DNA of 64,000 nucleotides from Limonium bicolor. Taxonomy: Eukaryota > Streptophyta > Magnoliopsida > Caryophyllales > Plumbaginaceae. The translations under genes and the position numbers were made by a program. Positions 1 through 11,974 of the stretch are shown here, piece after piece. The notes below the pieces were generated by a model, which did no database searches, had not been told where the DNA came from, and saw nothing but the letters and a program-made list of their open reading frames with translations. Every line of letters begins with the position of its first letter. Position 1 is the first letter of the stretch. The stretch covers positions 83,508,300 to 83,572,299 of the forward strand of contig CM041777.1 of assembly GCA_023374045.1 (NCBI GenBank), given 5' to 3'.

Positions 1-8
1 TTGCTGGT

Positions 9-1122
9 TTGGGGAACGGTTATTTTGTTGTTAAGTTTGAATGTAAGGAAGATAAGGAATTTGTGATAAGTGAGGGCCCGTGGATGATCTCGGACCATTA
101 TCTTACGATTAGGAAGTTTTCTAAGGAGTTTGATACTGAATCTGAAACCCTAAAAGATCTTTGTGTCTGGATTAATTTTCCTGATTTGAAGATAGTTTAT
201 CTTAGGGAAAGCATCTTGTCGCTTATTGGGTAAGATGGGGAAGGTCCTAAAGGTAAAGCTGATCAGATCAAAATATGGGAGTATTATGTTTGGAAGGGTT
301 TGTGTTAGGCTAGACTTAACAAAGCCATTAGTGGGAAAATTCAGATTCAAAAACAAAATACACAGGGTAGTTTATGAAGGAATTCATAGCCTCTGTTTCC
401 TCTGCGGCAAGTTTGGGCACCAGATGTCTTCATGCCCAGTTAACCAGAATGATGCAAACCAAGAGCCTGAGGGGTTTAGGGTATTGCGGAATCCTGAACA
501 TAAAGAGGAAAAAGATTTAGAATTGTTGGAGAAAGACCCATTTGGTCCGTGGATGAAGGCGCCCAGATGCAGAAGAGGGGCAAATAAGAGGGAAAATCAG
601 CCTGTCTCTGGGACATTGAAAGGCAAGAAGCCCATGGGTAGTGGTTCTGGAACAACGGTCAACAAGAAGGTGACCCAAAAAAATCCTGTAAAGAACAGTG
701 GTCCAGTGAGCAATAGTTTTAAGGCTTTAGCTATGGAGGATGAGGAGATTTCAGATCCCTCTAGTAAGGAGATTTCTGATGGTACCAAGTCTATGGAGAA
801 TCAAATTACTATTACTGAGTCTCCCGCGATTGATAGTGTCCCTGAAACTCCTGAAAATCGCATTGGGAGGAAGGAGTCCCCCACGAAGGATCTCTGTAAG
901 TCTGCTTCCTCTATTAATGTGCCCTTGTCTGATAACTTGAAAGCTGGGAGTGATGTGAACCCAACCCATCCAGGGAAGTCTGGTAAAAATCCTATTAATG
1001 TTTCATCTTCTAAATCTATTGGTGTTATTAATAAGGCTATTGTGTCTCATGCAGAGGTTCAAAAAGGAACTCCGAGTTTTGGTCCTGAGGAGAAAGAACC
1101 TCCGGATCCTGAAGCTCACTGA
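9..1122 (+). pseudogene. LINE ORF1 protein (DUF4283 domain, zinc knuckle), frameshifted
   Basis: ORF1 of a plant LINE encodes a nucleic-acid-binding protein that packages the LINE RNA. Two overlapping frames (9-233 and 226-1122) together read as one protein. The first carries the DUF4283-type core with GPWMISDHYL. The second continues through FGRVCVRLDL and a CCHC knuckle CFLCGKFGHQMSSC (C-x2-C-x4-H-x4-C). A long polar, low-complexity tail rich in Ser, Lys, Pro and Glu follows. A single-base shift near 226-235 breaks the frame. The start lies at or before the window edge. ORF2 begins 24 bases downstream, as usual in this family. The assignment is firm; the copy cannot make an intact protein. 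Confidence 0.85.
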
Positions 1123-1146
1123 TTTTCCTATTTTGTTTATCTTTTG

Positions 1147-2343
1147 ATGGCTAACGTTCGTATGATTTCTTGGAATGTGTGTGGTGCTGCTAAGGCTGCC
1201 TTTATTCCTAACATTAAAAATCTGGTTAACATGCATCATCCTAATATTTTGTTTGTATGTGAACCTAGGATTAGCGGTGACAATGCTGACTCTGTCTGTT
1301 CTAAAATTGGTTTCCCTCATCAGTTTCGTGTTGAAGCTAGGGGCTTTAGTGGTGGCCTCTGGCTTTTTTGGGATAATCATGTTTCTATTTCCATTGAGAA
1401 TTATGCCTCCCAGTATATTCATACTCTTATTACATGTAATATGTTTTCTTTTCATTGCACTTTTGTGTATGGGAGTCCTGAGGATAACAGTAGAATATCT
1501 CTATGGACTGATTTGACTACTTTGAGAAGCAGTTTCTCGGATCTTTGGTGCTTATCCGGTGATTTCAATTCTATCATTTCTATTAATGAGAAGAAAGGTG
1601 GTATTAGGAATTTGAACAAGTGTAGTAAAGCTTTTGCTAGTTGGTTTAGGGCTAATGGTCTCATAGATCTTCCTAGTAAAGGGAATACTTTCACCTGGTC
1701 CAACAAATTCATCTTTGTTAAATTGGATAGGACAATTGTTTCCCATGATTGGTTTGACTTTTTCCCTGATAGTTGGTATGATATTCTTCCTAGAACAGGT
1801 TCTGACCATTCGCCTATTTTGTCTTGTTTTTTCCAACAGACCCAGTTAACCCTTGCTCCTAAACCTTTTAGATTTCAAGCTGCTTGGGCTACTCATCCTG
1901 AGTACGATTCTTTCATTTCTAGTAGCTGGCCGACTAGAGGTTCTTTAATTCACAAGTTACACTCTCTATCTGGGGATTTGTCCTTATGGAATAAGTCTAT
2001 ATTTGGTAATGCGTTTGCTCAGAAAAGGAGACTTCTCAGTAGATTAGCATGTATCAAGAAGTCTTTAGAGAAGGGTCAATCCTCTTTCTTTAGGAATTTA
2101 GAATCCACCCTTTCAAAAGAGCTGGAAACTATTCTCCTTAGAGAGGAAATTATTTGGTTTCAGAAAGCGAGGGTTAACTGGATTCAGTTTGGGGATAAAA
2201 ATACCAAGTATTTCCATAGAAAAGTTCTGATTAAACGAGCCAAAACCAAGGTTATTTCTCTTAGGGATGATGAGGGCAATACTATTATTGGTGAGGAAAA
2301 TCTTATGGAGCTGGCAGTTGAGTATTATAGTAATCTTTTTTAA
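1147..2343 (+). pseudogene. LINE ORF2, N-terminal endonuclease part
   Basis: This is the APE-type endonuclease that nicks target DNA for target-primed reverse transcription. The first ATG is at 1147 (MANVRMISWNVCG). Family motifs are visible in order: SWNVCGAA, LFVCEPR (metal-binding Glu), LWLFWDN, LSGDFNSI, LDRTIVS and TGSDHSPIL, which carries the catalytic SDH. The frame then runs into the linker before reverse transcriptase (NWIQFGDKNTKYFH). It ends at a stop just after SNLF at a run of T near 2335-2341, where the protein continues in another frame, so the break is a homopolymer frameshift. The endonuclease itself looks complete. Confidence 0.88.
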
Positions 2344-4130
2344 ACAGGAAGCTTCTGATAGATACCTCACCGTTAGACATAATTTCCCCACCTTGTCTGG
2401 AGACATATCTGCCCAGTGTAATAGGCCCCCTTCCTTTGAAGAAATTGATAGTACTCTCTTGAGTATGAATAACTATAAGGCTCCCTTCCCGGATGGTTTC
2501 CATGCTTGGTTTTATAAACATCATTGGGATTTAATTAAACAGGATGTTTATGATCTGATTTTGAGTTCCTTTAGCTCTCATAGAGTTAATCCTAATATCA
2601 ACTCCACCTTCCTCTGTCTGATTACTAAAGTTTCTTCTCCTAAAAATATGAAGCACTTCAGACCCATAGCTCTCTGCAATGTTATCTACAAAGTTATCTC
2701 TAAAATTCTTGCTAATAGAATAAGGTTTTCTTACCTGAGGTTATTCCCCACGCAGACTAGCTTGTTCCTGGTAGAAGTATTCAGGATAATCATATTCTTA
2801 TGCAAGAGGTTTTCCACTCCATGAATAAAGTCAAGAGTAAGAAAGGTTGGGCAGTCATTAAGATTGACCTGGAAAAGCCTATGATAGACTTTCCTAGAGA
2901 TTTATTCGAGATAACCTTAAATTGCCTCAACCTCCCCCCTAGTTTCATAGAGCTAGTAATGTCCTGAGTAGAAACTGTCTCCATGAAGGTTTTATGGAAG
3001 ACTGTGAATCTAAACAGTTCTATCCTTCCAGAGGTATTAGATAAGGGGACCCATTATCTCCTTATCTGTTTGTCCTCTGCATGGAAAGATTTTCCCATAT
3101 AATTGATATCTTTGTTCAAGAGGGCGGATGGGATGCTATTAGACTCAGCAGAATGGTCCCCAGTTGTCCCATCTGTTTTTTTGCAGATGACCTAGTCCTT
3201 TTAGGTTCTGCCACAAAGATAACCTGGCTAACATGATGATGCTTTGTGGGGATTTTGTGAGATGTCAGAAGGTAATGTTAGCCTTGACAAGTCTCGTAAT
3301 GTTTTCAAAGAATGTGACTACTGAACAGAAAACAATTATTAGTGGAGTATAGGGATCCCATCGCTGATGATCTTGGTAAATACCTAGGCGTTAATATTTA
3401 CCGTGGCAGCTCCAGAATAAGAACTTTAAGGACCTGATGAAAAGGTCCAAAATAGGATTAAGTGGCTGGAAGGAGAAATCTTTATCCTTTGCTGGAGGTT
3501 AACCCTTGTTAAATCTGTTCTAAGTTCAGTGCCGATTTTTAATATGATGTCACAGTCCTTACCTGCTTCTATGTGTAATAAGTTAGACAGGATGAGCAGT
3601 GCTTTCTATGGGGGCACAAGGAGACTGACCGTAAACTCCATACAATTGCTTAGGATACTATATGCAAACCTAAATTGGAGGGCGGTCTTGGTATTAGGAA
3701 ATCCTCAACTATGAATCGGGCCTGTTTAGCTAAACTCAGCTGGAGACTGCTTAAGCAGCAGGATAGTTTATGAGCCAAAGTTCTCCTAAAGAAATACAAG
3801 AATCCAAAACATAAGGGAGCATCCTCTGTCTGGAAGAGTATCATCGGTTGTCAGGATCTAATCTCAGAAGGCACCAGTTGGAAACTAGGTAACGGTAAAC
3901 TTATTAATTTTTGGAAGGATAGATGGTTAGTACATAAACCCTTATGTTCCTATATTTCTCAATCAGTTACTAATCTGGATGCAACAGTTGATTAGCTTTG
4001 GCAAGCAGGTAGTGGATGGAGATGGGATACGCTCTCTAATCTCCTTCCATCTGTTATTTTAAACTCCCTAGCTAGTAAGGCAATTTTTAATGAGGAAACC
4101 ACTGATAATATTTTTTGGGCTTATCACCAC
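2336..4130 (+). pseudogene. LINE ORF2, reverse transcriptase part, several frameshifts
   Basis: The reverse transcriptase is readable across three frames. The clear stretch 2340-2735 shows KAPFPDGFHAWFYK (the family normally has GPDGF), LITKV, FRPIALCNV and YKVISKILANR. After frame changes, a stretch near 2820-2880 reads as MNKVKSKKGWAVIKIDLEK. The catalytic motif appears as FADDLVLLG near 3178-3205, preceded by SPYLFVLCME near 3056-3080. Several stops and 1-2 base shifts follow to about 4130. The enzyme would have copied LINE RNA at the nicked target. This copy is inactive. Confidence 0.8.
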
Positions 4131-5095
4131 TCGGGTGAGTTAACAGTTCCTCTGTCTATGAGAAATTTTTCACTACAGGTTTAAAGGACAATTTTTGGAA
4201 TCTTATCTGGAGACTGAAGATTCCTGAGAAGGTGAAAACATTTCTTTGGTTCCTTGCTCACTAGAAGTTAAAGACTAAAGCCCTACTACATTCCAGAGGA
4301 CTATTTCCGGATGAAGCTTGCTCTTTGTGTGGCTGTAAGGAGGATGTCCTCCATGTCATGAGGGACTGCACTGTGAGCAGAGCTATCTGGGAGAATTTTG
4401 ATATGAAACACTGCCCGAATTTCTTTCAACCAGGGGTGGGCACTAAAGAATGGTTAGCGAAGAATTTAACCAAGAGGAATTGGGCCTCTTCTGTGAATGA
4501 TGTAGATTGGAATCAAGCTTTTGCAGTAACATGCCACTCCCTCTGGTGGTGGAGGAATTTTAAGTTCCACAACAATATGCCTGCTGCAGAAAAGCTTGAC
4601 TTCAGTGTAATCAGGAGAAAGATTATGGAGTTCGCGTCTTCTTCCAAGAAAACCAGTACTGTTAATGATTCTCGAAGCAACAGAGGAGCTTCTGATAAGT
4701 GGCAATTCCCTCCGGTGGGTTACTACAAGTTAACTCTGATGCAGCCATGAGTGAGGATGGTATCGTGGCAGCATCTGGAGTTATTCGGACCAGAATGGGG
4801 CATGGATCTGTGGCTTTACCCATCAGATGGGTCTGTCTATGTTCATGAAGCCGAGAGCTGGGTGTCCTTAATGTCTCCTACTGCCAAAGATGAGGTCTTC
4901 AAAGCATTGTTTGAACGACATCGCTCAAGTGGTATCAATCAGAGAAGAGGAGTCTCATGAAGATCTTCTAAATGAGAGTCTTGTTAAAGAGTGTTGGTTA
5001 TCTATCCCATATTTTGATAGTTGCTACTACATTGTTAAATTAGATCATAATGTTCTTGCTGATTGTATGGGCAAAGCTTGCTTTATCTTGTCCTA
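4131..5095 (+). pseudogene. LINE ORF2 C-terminal zf-RVT and RNase H-like region
   Basis: The segment from about 4180 reads as the zf-RVT domain that follows plant LINE reverse transcriptase: IPEKVKTFLWFLAH, then CSLCGCKEDVLHVMRDC with a Cys/His pattern, then WENF and a Trp-rich stretch. An RNase H-like (RVT_3) region starts near 4710 with YYKL and a DAAMSEDG-like motif after a frameshift at about 4735, and decays in several frames up to 5095. The open stretch 4325-4750 is the best preserved part. RNase H of this type is common in plant L1 elements. Confidence 0.75.
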
Positions 5096-5220
5096 GGGGA
5101 TTTAGGAAGCTTGAATTTTCCCCCTGATGAATGTATTAGGCTCCTAGAACTTGATAAGTTGTACTCTCAGCCTATTAATGGCTAATTAATAAAAGAATTC
5201 CTTTCTGATAAAAAAAATAG

Positions 5221-5310
5221 AACAAAAGTGAGAGACTTAAACCAAGGCCTTCATGACTTTGAAGCCTTTTTCATATTTAATTGTCAGCCTAATAACTAGT
5301 CCTATCCATT
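5221..5310. other. Short unassigned spacer
   Basis: Ninety bases between the LINE tail and the MITE. I see no coding or repeat signal in it. Confidence 0.3.
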
Positions 5311-5618
5311 TAGGGGTGTCCATTCGGTTAATTGAAAATTGAACATTTTTTTTAAACCGATTTTTTTTTTCTACTTAATAACCAAAACCAAATTAGATGC
5401 GGTTAACCATAATAAGTTCGGTTAACCGAAATTTTTAAAAGAAAAATTATGATTTTCATTAATAATTATACATTTAAATTTTATTTTAAAAATATTTTGG
5501 CTAACCGAAATATTCTCTTCAATAACCGAAAACCGAACAAAAAAAATCGGTTAACCAAAATAAAAAAAAGGTTGAAAAACCAAAAAAATTCGGTAACCGA
5601 ACCGTTTGGACAGCCCTA
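5311..5618. mobile_element. hAT-like MITE with imperfect terminal inverted repeats
   Basis: The left end AGGGGTGTCCATTCGGTTAA and the right end, read in reverse complement as AGGGCTGTCCAAACGGTTCG, form imperfect inverted ends. The roughly 300-bp interior is very A/T-rich and is filled with repeats of CGGTTAACCG-like words. ATCCAT occurs on both sides, a plausible decayed part of an 8-bp hAT duplication. Non-coding and short, this is most likely a deletion derivative moved by a hAT transposase. Confidence 0.65.
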
Positions 5619-6210
5619 ATCCATCTTGGCCATTTTTTAGGAGGAAACACACACAAAAATAACAAACACCATTTATAACTATTAACATTGTTTTTCATTT
5701 CAGAATATGCCATTTTTTTCTATTTGCAACTTGTCGCCTCTACACACTAACAACCCTCACCCTCACCCTAGGAAAAATTCCACTCAACGGCTAGTTTCCA
5801 ACCATTATTCCTCTTCATGGTTGCTTCTCCTCTTTATTCCTCCAAGCGAGCTTTTTTTTTTTCTCTGTTAAGAAGTCGATAACAAGAATATCGCCCTGCG
5901 GGAAGCCGATACACTCATTATCGTCTTCTTAACAAAAGAAAAAAGAGTCGTTGCTCTTTTATGCAAAAGCAGATAACCTTGTTATCACTTGTTTGCATGT
6001 GTTCACACTGCAAAGATGCCGATAACTAATTATTGCTTATTTGTCATGGTTATGTATTGTAACAACTAGTTTTGTACTGCAACGACTACTTTTTTTCTAA
6101 CATTATTTATAAATGTAGTCTCTATGTTGTTTGTTGATCACAATTCTAACTTTATATCCTCATCTTGCCATATCATATTTGCAGATCATTTTCTTCCAGA
6201 TTTACGAGAA
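5619..6210. other. Non-coding stretch before the MULE remnant
   Basis: Apart from the hairpin at 5867-5933, this stretch holds a pyrimidine-rich run at 5840-5866 and an intron-like 3' end (ATTTGCAG) near 6176-6183 just before the transposase remnant. It could be the 5' part of that Mutator-like element. No terminal inverted repeat was found. Confidence 0.3.
5867..5933. repeat. Hairpin with 16-bp arms
   Basis: The arms at 5867-5882 and 5918-5933 pair at 15 of 16 positions around a 35-base loop. Outside the arms a T-rich run faces an A-rich run, so the stem can extend weakly. The loop repeats the words CGATA and TATCG. No family is recognised. Confidence 0.6.
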
Positions 6211-7312
6211 ATGTCAGAGATAGAAATCCTATGCTCTCTCTTCCTTAACGTAGATCTCAAATACGACCCTTATGGTGTGTATTCACACATACATCGCTGG
6301 TCAAAATTCATACACCCAAATTTCGGAGTTTATCACATTTCAATCCTTTAAAGATAATGTGAAAAGTCTTCTTGATTTAGAGTTATGGGGAGATTATGTG
6401 ATCACCGACATGGTTTACCAAAAGCTGGAGAGCAAATATCCATCTGCTTTATTTCTTCAACTTCAAATAGCTAGTGATTCTTGTGTGAGGATGATGGTAT
6501 CTAATTTCCAGTAGAATACCATTGTGCTGAATAACTTGGTAGTGCAAGTTGAATTCGAGCATGTGACTATACGTTCTTCGTAGGAAAATGGTGAAAGCGA
6601 TGAAAATTCTCCCGAGCATGACCAGGTGTGGGTCGAAGGTGAAAATGATGGAAGTTCGAATGTTGATCATGAGATGGAGCCAAATATTTCCTGATGATGA
6701 TGACCTTGCCGACGAAGATGGCCCTTCGACACCATAAACTCCTGGAGCCTCATTCTTAACGTAGGTGGACGTACACGCCATAGGCCAAATGACGTCTGAC
6801 ATTGATCGACGAGGTGCACCATATTGGAGGCCAGACCAGAGTTTGTGAAAGGACAAGAATTTGTTGACAAAAATATTCTTTGATGGCTGTGAAATAGTAT
6901 CACTTGCCAAAAACATAGATTTTGTTGCGCAGGAAAACAACAGAAAAATTTATACGTTAAGGTGACAAGAAGGATGCAGTTTCTACGAAGAATTCATTAG
7001 AATAGCGCATGTGGAAATTCAATCCTCATTCATGTTCTCCTGTCCTCAACTAGAATAATGATTGTTTTTTTGACGTATCATTTCATCGCTGAAGTGATGA
7101 TACCACGAGTCAAAGAGCATCTTGCACTACAAGTGAAAACCGTAATTCAACTAATCCAATCATAATACAGAAGGAAAACCAGCTACAAAAAAGCTTGGCT
7201 AGGCCGTGCTGAAGCCATAAGAAAGGTTTATGGGGATTGGGTTCAGTTCTATGCAGAATTACCAAGGTATATCTTAAGCATTAGTCACTTAATTTATACT
7301 TAATTCCTATGT
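6211..7312 (+). pseudogene. Mutator-like (MULE/MuDR) transposase, N-terminal remnant
   Basis: The best evidence is at about 7070-7275, where one frame with a single stop reads FIAEVMIPRVKEHLALQVKT, then SYKKAWLGRAEAI and VYGDWVQFYAELPRY. This is the region between the FLYWCH-like/MuDR DNA-binding domain and the catalytic core in plant MULE transposases (compare the family pattern YRKAW..K..A....G.W..SY..LP). Upstream, 6211-6640 shows an N-terminal frame starting MSEIEILCS, with YVITDMVYQKLE near 6395, and an acidic stretch near 6590-6720. Near 6945-6980 a piece reads KIYTLR and EGCSF, like the DNA-binding part. The catalytic DDE domain is missing. Confidence 0.65.
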
Positions 7313-7320
7313 GGATATAG

Positions 7321-7462
7321 TGTAATACCCCTAAGGTTTAGCTCCCACATTGATTGGAGTAAAGAACAAACCATTTCTTACATGGGTGGGGATACCTCTC
7401 TTTGTTGTGACGCGTTTTGGGGCTAGGAAACCTTGGAACAAAACTGTGTTGCCTTGTGCCAG
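7321..7462. repeat. LTR/TRIM-like fragment
   Basis: It starts TGTAATACCCC and contains CTCCCACATTG, then GTGGGGATACCTCTC and GACGCGTTTTGGGG. These words recur in short plant LTR/TRIM repeats. It lies between the MULE remnant and the start of the Athila-like LTR. No internal region or partner LTR is seen. Confidence 0.4.
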
Positions 7463-7572
7463 TGTAGCAGAAATAAGTTACTATCTACCCATCATTTTAC
7501 GGGTATAGTAAAAAGTGGGGTTGTCGAACTCAAGGATCTCGTTCAATTAACTAACAATTTTCTAAATCTAAT
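7463..7572 (-). repeat. Athila-like 3' LTR, left piece (before Tekay insertion)
   Basis: It matches the start of the right LTR at 27010 onward: both have GCAGAAATA or ACAGAAATA, then CGGGTATAGT, GTTGTC.AACTCA and TTCAATTAA in the same order. It is interrupted at 7573 by the Tekay element. The last five bases, CTAAT, are that element's target duplication and recur at 18919-18923. Confidence 0.75.
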
Positions 7573-10312
7573 TGTAACTCCCCCGGTTTACCACCACCAT
7601 TTACTTAGTCATTTTTTTTTTAAAGAAACGTGCCATAACTGAAATATCATCATTAACTTGTATTATACATGCGTCAGTCTTTTTACATAAGGTCCCCTAA
7701 TACTATCACCGGGGTGTTACCACCACACTTACTAAAGACTAGTAAGTGTAAGGCTATTACCACCACCATCCCTTCATTAGCTATCTTACAACGCTGTTCC
7801 CCTACCAAAAGAGTGACACAACCAACCCGTCACTTTACACCTTAGTACCAAAAGACCCCTTCCAGCCAACTACTATGTTAGCTCCTACTCCTATTTTACA
7901 CCAAAAGCAAGGGGTATCAAAGACTATTACATCATTAGCAACTTAGCATGGGACTACTTCCATGTACTCATAAATGGAAACTTCATAGGTATGGACTGAC
8001 TACTGCCATTCTCCGGGTGCCTAAAACCCTGTATCTTCTTGTTCCACTCCTCAAGCACTATCTCGGTGACCCCAGGCTGTATACTCTACGATATGACAAA
8101 CATGAAAATATAGAAAGTATCGGTGGACTCGTCCTCAGTGCAGAGAAGGTGACCATCCCAGTTACCCTGAACACACAAAGTTCATATACACAGGAAAAAA
8201 CAAACAAATAAAATCAGTAAAAACTGAGTAACACTACCACACCCCGTAAAAACTTATTTTCTCTTTAAAACCTTTGTTTTCAACAAATATTAACAATATA
8301 ACAAATCAGAATAGATCACACACCATTTACCTGTACCAGGAATTATCAAGAGATAATTAATATCATAAACAAGATATTTCCAAATGAAGTCCACCACCAC
8401 CACCACCACCCACCCTATGTCCTTAAGTGTGCACACCCCCCTATTGAAAACTTCTGCCCAATAGGAGTAGATCATAGTGGCAGCTCCAATTCATTAGTAG
8501 GAGCTTATATTGTTGCCGGAACGTCGGCTTGGCCTTAAAGGCTCTCACAAGAGGCATAGCCTTAGGATAACCATGATATCAACATCACACAATACTTTCC
8601 ACCACCACCACAAGAGGTTATCCTTAAACACATTTACCATGAGTAAGATATCATAACCAAGCTTTACACAAGTAGTAATTCACACATCAAGCTCACCACT
8701 TGTAAAATAACCTTAATAACATCATAAAATACCATTCAAGCTCCAATAAATCAGAGAATCAAACAATTTCCAAGAAACCACCTTAGAAAGCTTAAACTTA
8801 TTTTTGACCAAAATCACTATTCACCAACTTAAATAACTTCCCAAAGGAGTCTCGGCCTAAAATTTAACCATGATCCAATATCAACAACACAAGTATCTCC
8901 CCTTTCAGCTCAAGATCAATTCGGAAACCCATTCAAACACTCAGAAAGGCTTAAAGCACATTTTCTCATTTTTAGCTTCTTTACCTTGTCTAACCGACTT
9001 AAATTTCTCCATTCGACTTGATTTTTCAACCATAAATATATTCACTATTCAAGACTACCCTCAAAATTTTAGCTCAAACATGTCGGAAACCCATCCAAAC
9101 AATTCCTAAAGCTTAAAGCTCATTTTTCTCCATTTTCAAGATTCTTTAGAGTTTTCCTACTTCCCAACCTTATTTCGACTTGATTTTCTAGGATAATCAC
9201 TAAATATCCCTAGTTTACTGTAAAATTTAAGAAAATAGGAGATAGGATTCGTAGGTAACCAAATAGAATGACTTAAGAAGGAAAATAAGCTTAAAGGGTG
9301 AAAGTGATGTGCATAGATGTTACCTGTCCTCTCCTAGCCATTTTGATGTTCTTCTACCTTATTATTAAGTTTCTTGAGCTCAAAATCTCCACCAACCAAG
9401 TCGCCCACCTTGGATTTTGGCTCCACTCCTTAAACTTGCCTTTTTCCCTTAATTTTAGCTTAATTACTACCTTAGATTTGTGTTTCCAATGGAGGAGTGT
9501 TGTTGCCTAAGCTCCAATGGTGTTTTCTAGCTTAGGATAAACAAGGTAGATGAAGAAGAATGGCCACCTTGCTCACCTACCATGGCCGACCTCCACCCCC
9601 CCTTTTTATACTAAATTTCATCCTTATCCTTCAACTTATAATCATTACTTCTAGAATTGTCCATAGCCATTGATTTGTGTCAAGTGTCAAAAACCAATCC
9701 TAACCATCCATACATAACCCTTTGAATGGATAAGGAGGGGGCAAGTTGCCTTGATCATCATTGCAAATAGTAAGGAGGTGTGAATAGTGGTGAATAGTAA
9801 CCGAGATATTTTCTCTCCTTTCCTAGATATTTTTGGCCACCACCTTAGGCCATGTTTGGCTTGAGCCTTTTATGGGTATTAAAACTATATGTGTAGGTAT
9901 GTTAATACTAGTGTGGGTTATCAAGTTTCAGGAATTTCCTCGGGTCACTTCTGAGCTCTTCCGAAGCCTCGTTTGCCCAGAACCACTAAATACTGAAAAA
10001 TGTAACTAATTGTCTTATATTAAAAGAAGAAAGATATGATTGTTTCTTCCTCAAAACACTCTCAAAAGTATCTAACACTCTTCCTAGGGTTGATAACCAC
10101 TCTCAGTTCCTAAGGAATTTAGTAATTTTCGGAAATTTCAGGAATCCTGCGAAACTAAGGTTTACCGGGTGATACTCCGGGAACTAAGGTTCCTAATGTT
10201 CACCAAGCACCTCCAACTAATTATAACCTTCTCCATCTTTAGAAATTAGGGTTTCCTAAGGTTTACAGTTAAGTAAGGCCCTAATCACAGTTTAGAAATT
10301 TGGGGTATTACA
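7573..10312 (-). repeat. Tekay element 3' LTR
   Basis: On the minus strand it starts TGTAATACCCCAAATTT and ends CCCCGGGGGAGTTACA-like (plus strand TGTAACTCCCCC). It aligns along its length with 15495-18918. It lacks a roughly 670-base segment found only in the other LTR. A CCACCA microsatellite lies near 8390-8411. Small open frames inside are chance frames. Confidence 0.88.
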
Positions 10313-10350
10313 TCCTCCCCCCGTTAAACAAAGCTTCGTCCTCGAAGCTC
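10313..10350 (-). promoter_or_regulatory. Polypurine tract and adjacent stem-loop of Tekay element
   Basis: Minus strand: the polypurine tract AACGGGGGGAGGA directly abuts the LTR start and primes plus-strand DNA synthesis. Just upstream lies a perfect 7-bp hairpin (plus 10332-10349) whose minus-strand arms are AGCTTCG and CGAAGCT around the loop AGGA. Confidence 0.8.
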
Positions 10351-10705
10351 AATTCATCACACCCAACAATACAGTCACATACTCCAAGAAATTAAAACAA
10401 TATTCCACACAATATTCCCAGGTAACTTTATCAACCACAGATGATTCAGCAACATCACACAAAACCTCAGACACACCAATCCCATCCATCACACAATATA
10501 AACCATTCACAAATTCAATGACACCACATATATCAAATCATAAAGAAACAATTCCTAAAATAACATTCAAGTATTACCAACCATTTCTAGCACCAACAAC
10601 ATTCACAATCACAAACATTCACAAACACTAATAATCATTCACCACTTACCATACGACTATCCCCCCCTAAAAAGAAAGTTTCTCCTGAAACTTTAATTGC
10701 TAACC

Positions 10706-11967
10706 TTAATCAAAGAGTTCTGGGTGTTGAGCTCTCATCTTGCCTTCTAGTTCCCATGTAGCTTCTTGAACTCCATGGTGAGTCCATAAAACTTTAACCA
10801 AATCCACAGACTTCCCTCGAGTCTCCCTCGTCTTACGATCCAAAATTTCAATCGGGTGTTCCTCATAAGTCAAATTAGGTGCAACTCCTACCTCGTTCGG
10901 TTGCAACACATGTGATTCGTCTGGAACATACCGTTTCAATTGTGATACATGGAACACATTATGGACCCTATCCAAGTTCATCGGCAAAGCTAATCGGTAA
11001 GCCAAATTTCCAACCTTTTCCAATACTTCATACGGACCGATATACTTAGGAGCAAGTTTTCCTTTCTTGCCAAATCGTGCCACGCTCTTAGTGGGTGAAA
11101 CCTTCAGAAATACCTTGTCCCCCACATTGAATTCAACTGGCCTTCTATGCAAATCAGCATAAGACTTTTGCCTATCTTGTGCAGCTTTCAATCTCTGCCG
11201 AATGTTCTTGACCTGCTGGGCCATCTCCTCTGTTAACTCAGGCCCTACCATAACCACCTCCTGTGTATCATTCCAACATAACGGAGTACGACACTTCCTA
11301 CCATATAAAGCTTCATACGGGGCCATACGGATACTTGAGTGATAACTGTTGTTATACGAAAATTCAATCAAATGCAACTTGTCACTCCATGACCCTTGAT
11401 AATCCATCGCACAAGCCCGCAACATATCCTCTAAAGTTTGAATAGTTTCTCCGTCTGCCCATCAGTCTGTGGGTGGTAAGCTGTACTAAGGCTCAATTTT
11501 GTTCCCATGGCTTTTTGGAATTGCTGCCAAAACCTTGAAATAAACCTAGAATCTCTATCTGAAATAATTTCCATAGGGACTCCGTGATATTTAACCACAT
11601 TCTTAATATATGCCTCCACCAGCTGTTCCATAGACCAAGTACTTTTCATTGGAATTAATCTAGTAGTCTTGGTCAACCGATCTACAATCACCCAAATCTG
11701 ATCCATCCCACCTCTGGTCGGTGGTAATCCCACTATAAAATCCATGGATATCGAATCCCATTTCCACATGGGTATATCCAATGGTTGCAACATTCCTCCT
11801 GCTTTCTTATGCTCAAATTTAACTTTTTGACATGTTAGACACTTCGACACATGTTCAGCTACCTCCTTTTTCATGCCTGGCCACCAAAAACTTTTCTTCA
11901 AATCTTTGTACAACTTGTTTCCTCCCGGATGTATGGAATATGCAGAATTATGAGCTTCCTGCATCAA
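10706..11967 (-). pseudogene. Tekay integrase with chromodomain, frameshifted
   Basis: Integrase inserts the cDNA into chromatin; the chromodomain guides it. The frame 11967-11431 carries the H..H..C..C zinc finger (HNSAYSIHPGG, CLTCQ) and catalytic Asp in SMDFIVGLPP, Asp in IISDRDSRF and Glu in QTDGQTEK, giving DD35E spacing. A shift near 11428 moves the reading to 11425-10706, which carries LRACAMDYQG, ALYGRKCRTPLCW, the GPY/F motif KYIGPYEVLEKVG, FHVSQLKRYVP and the chromodomain near the end (VLWTHHGVQEATWELE). The end HPELFD is followed by a stop. One frameshift separates the two parts; another separates this region from RNase H. Confidence 0.88.
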
Positions 11968-11974
11968 CTTCCTT

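Larger units (their letters stand above)
1..5217 (+). mobile_element. Plant L1-type LINE, 5' end outside window, degenerate
   Basis: The order is ORF1 (DUF4283-like domain plus CCHC knuckle), a 24-base spacer, then ORF2 with endonuclease, reverse transcriptase, zf-RVT and RNase H-like regions. This is the standard layout of plant L1 LINEs. The body ends after a short 3' UTR with an AATAAAA-like signal and a run of eight A at 5210-5217, which fits a LINE tail. Both frames carry frameshifts and stops, so the copy is dead. The left end and therefore the target duplication lie outside the window. Confidence 0.9.

Noticed and set aside
8385..8412. CCACCA run as a possible CRISPR-like or satellite array
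   Set aside because: It is a short microsatellite inside an LTR, also present in shorter form in the other LTR.
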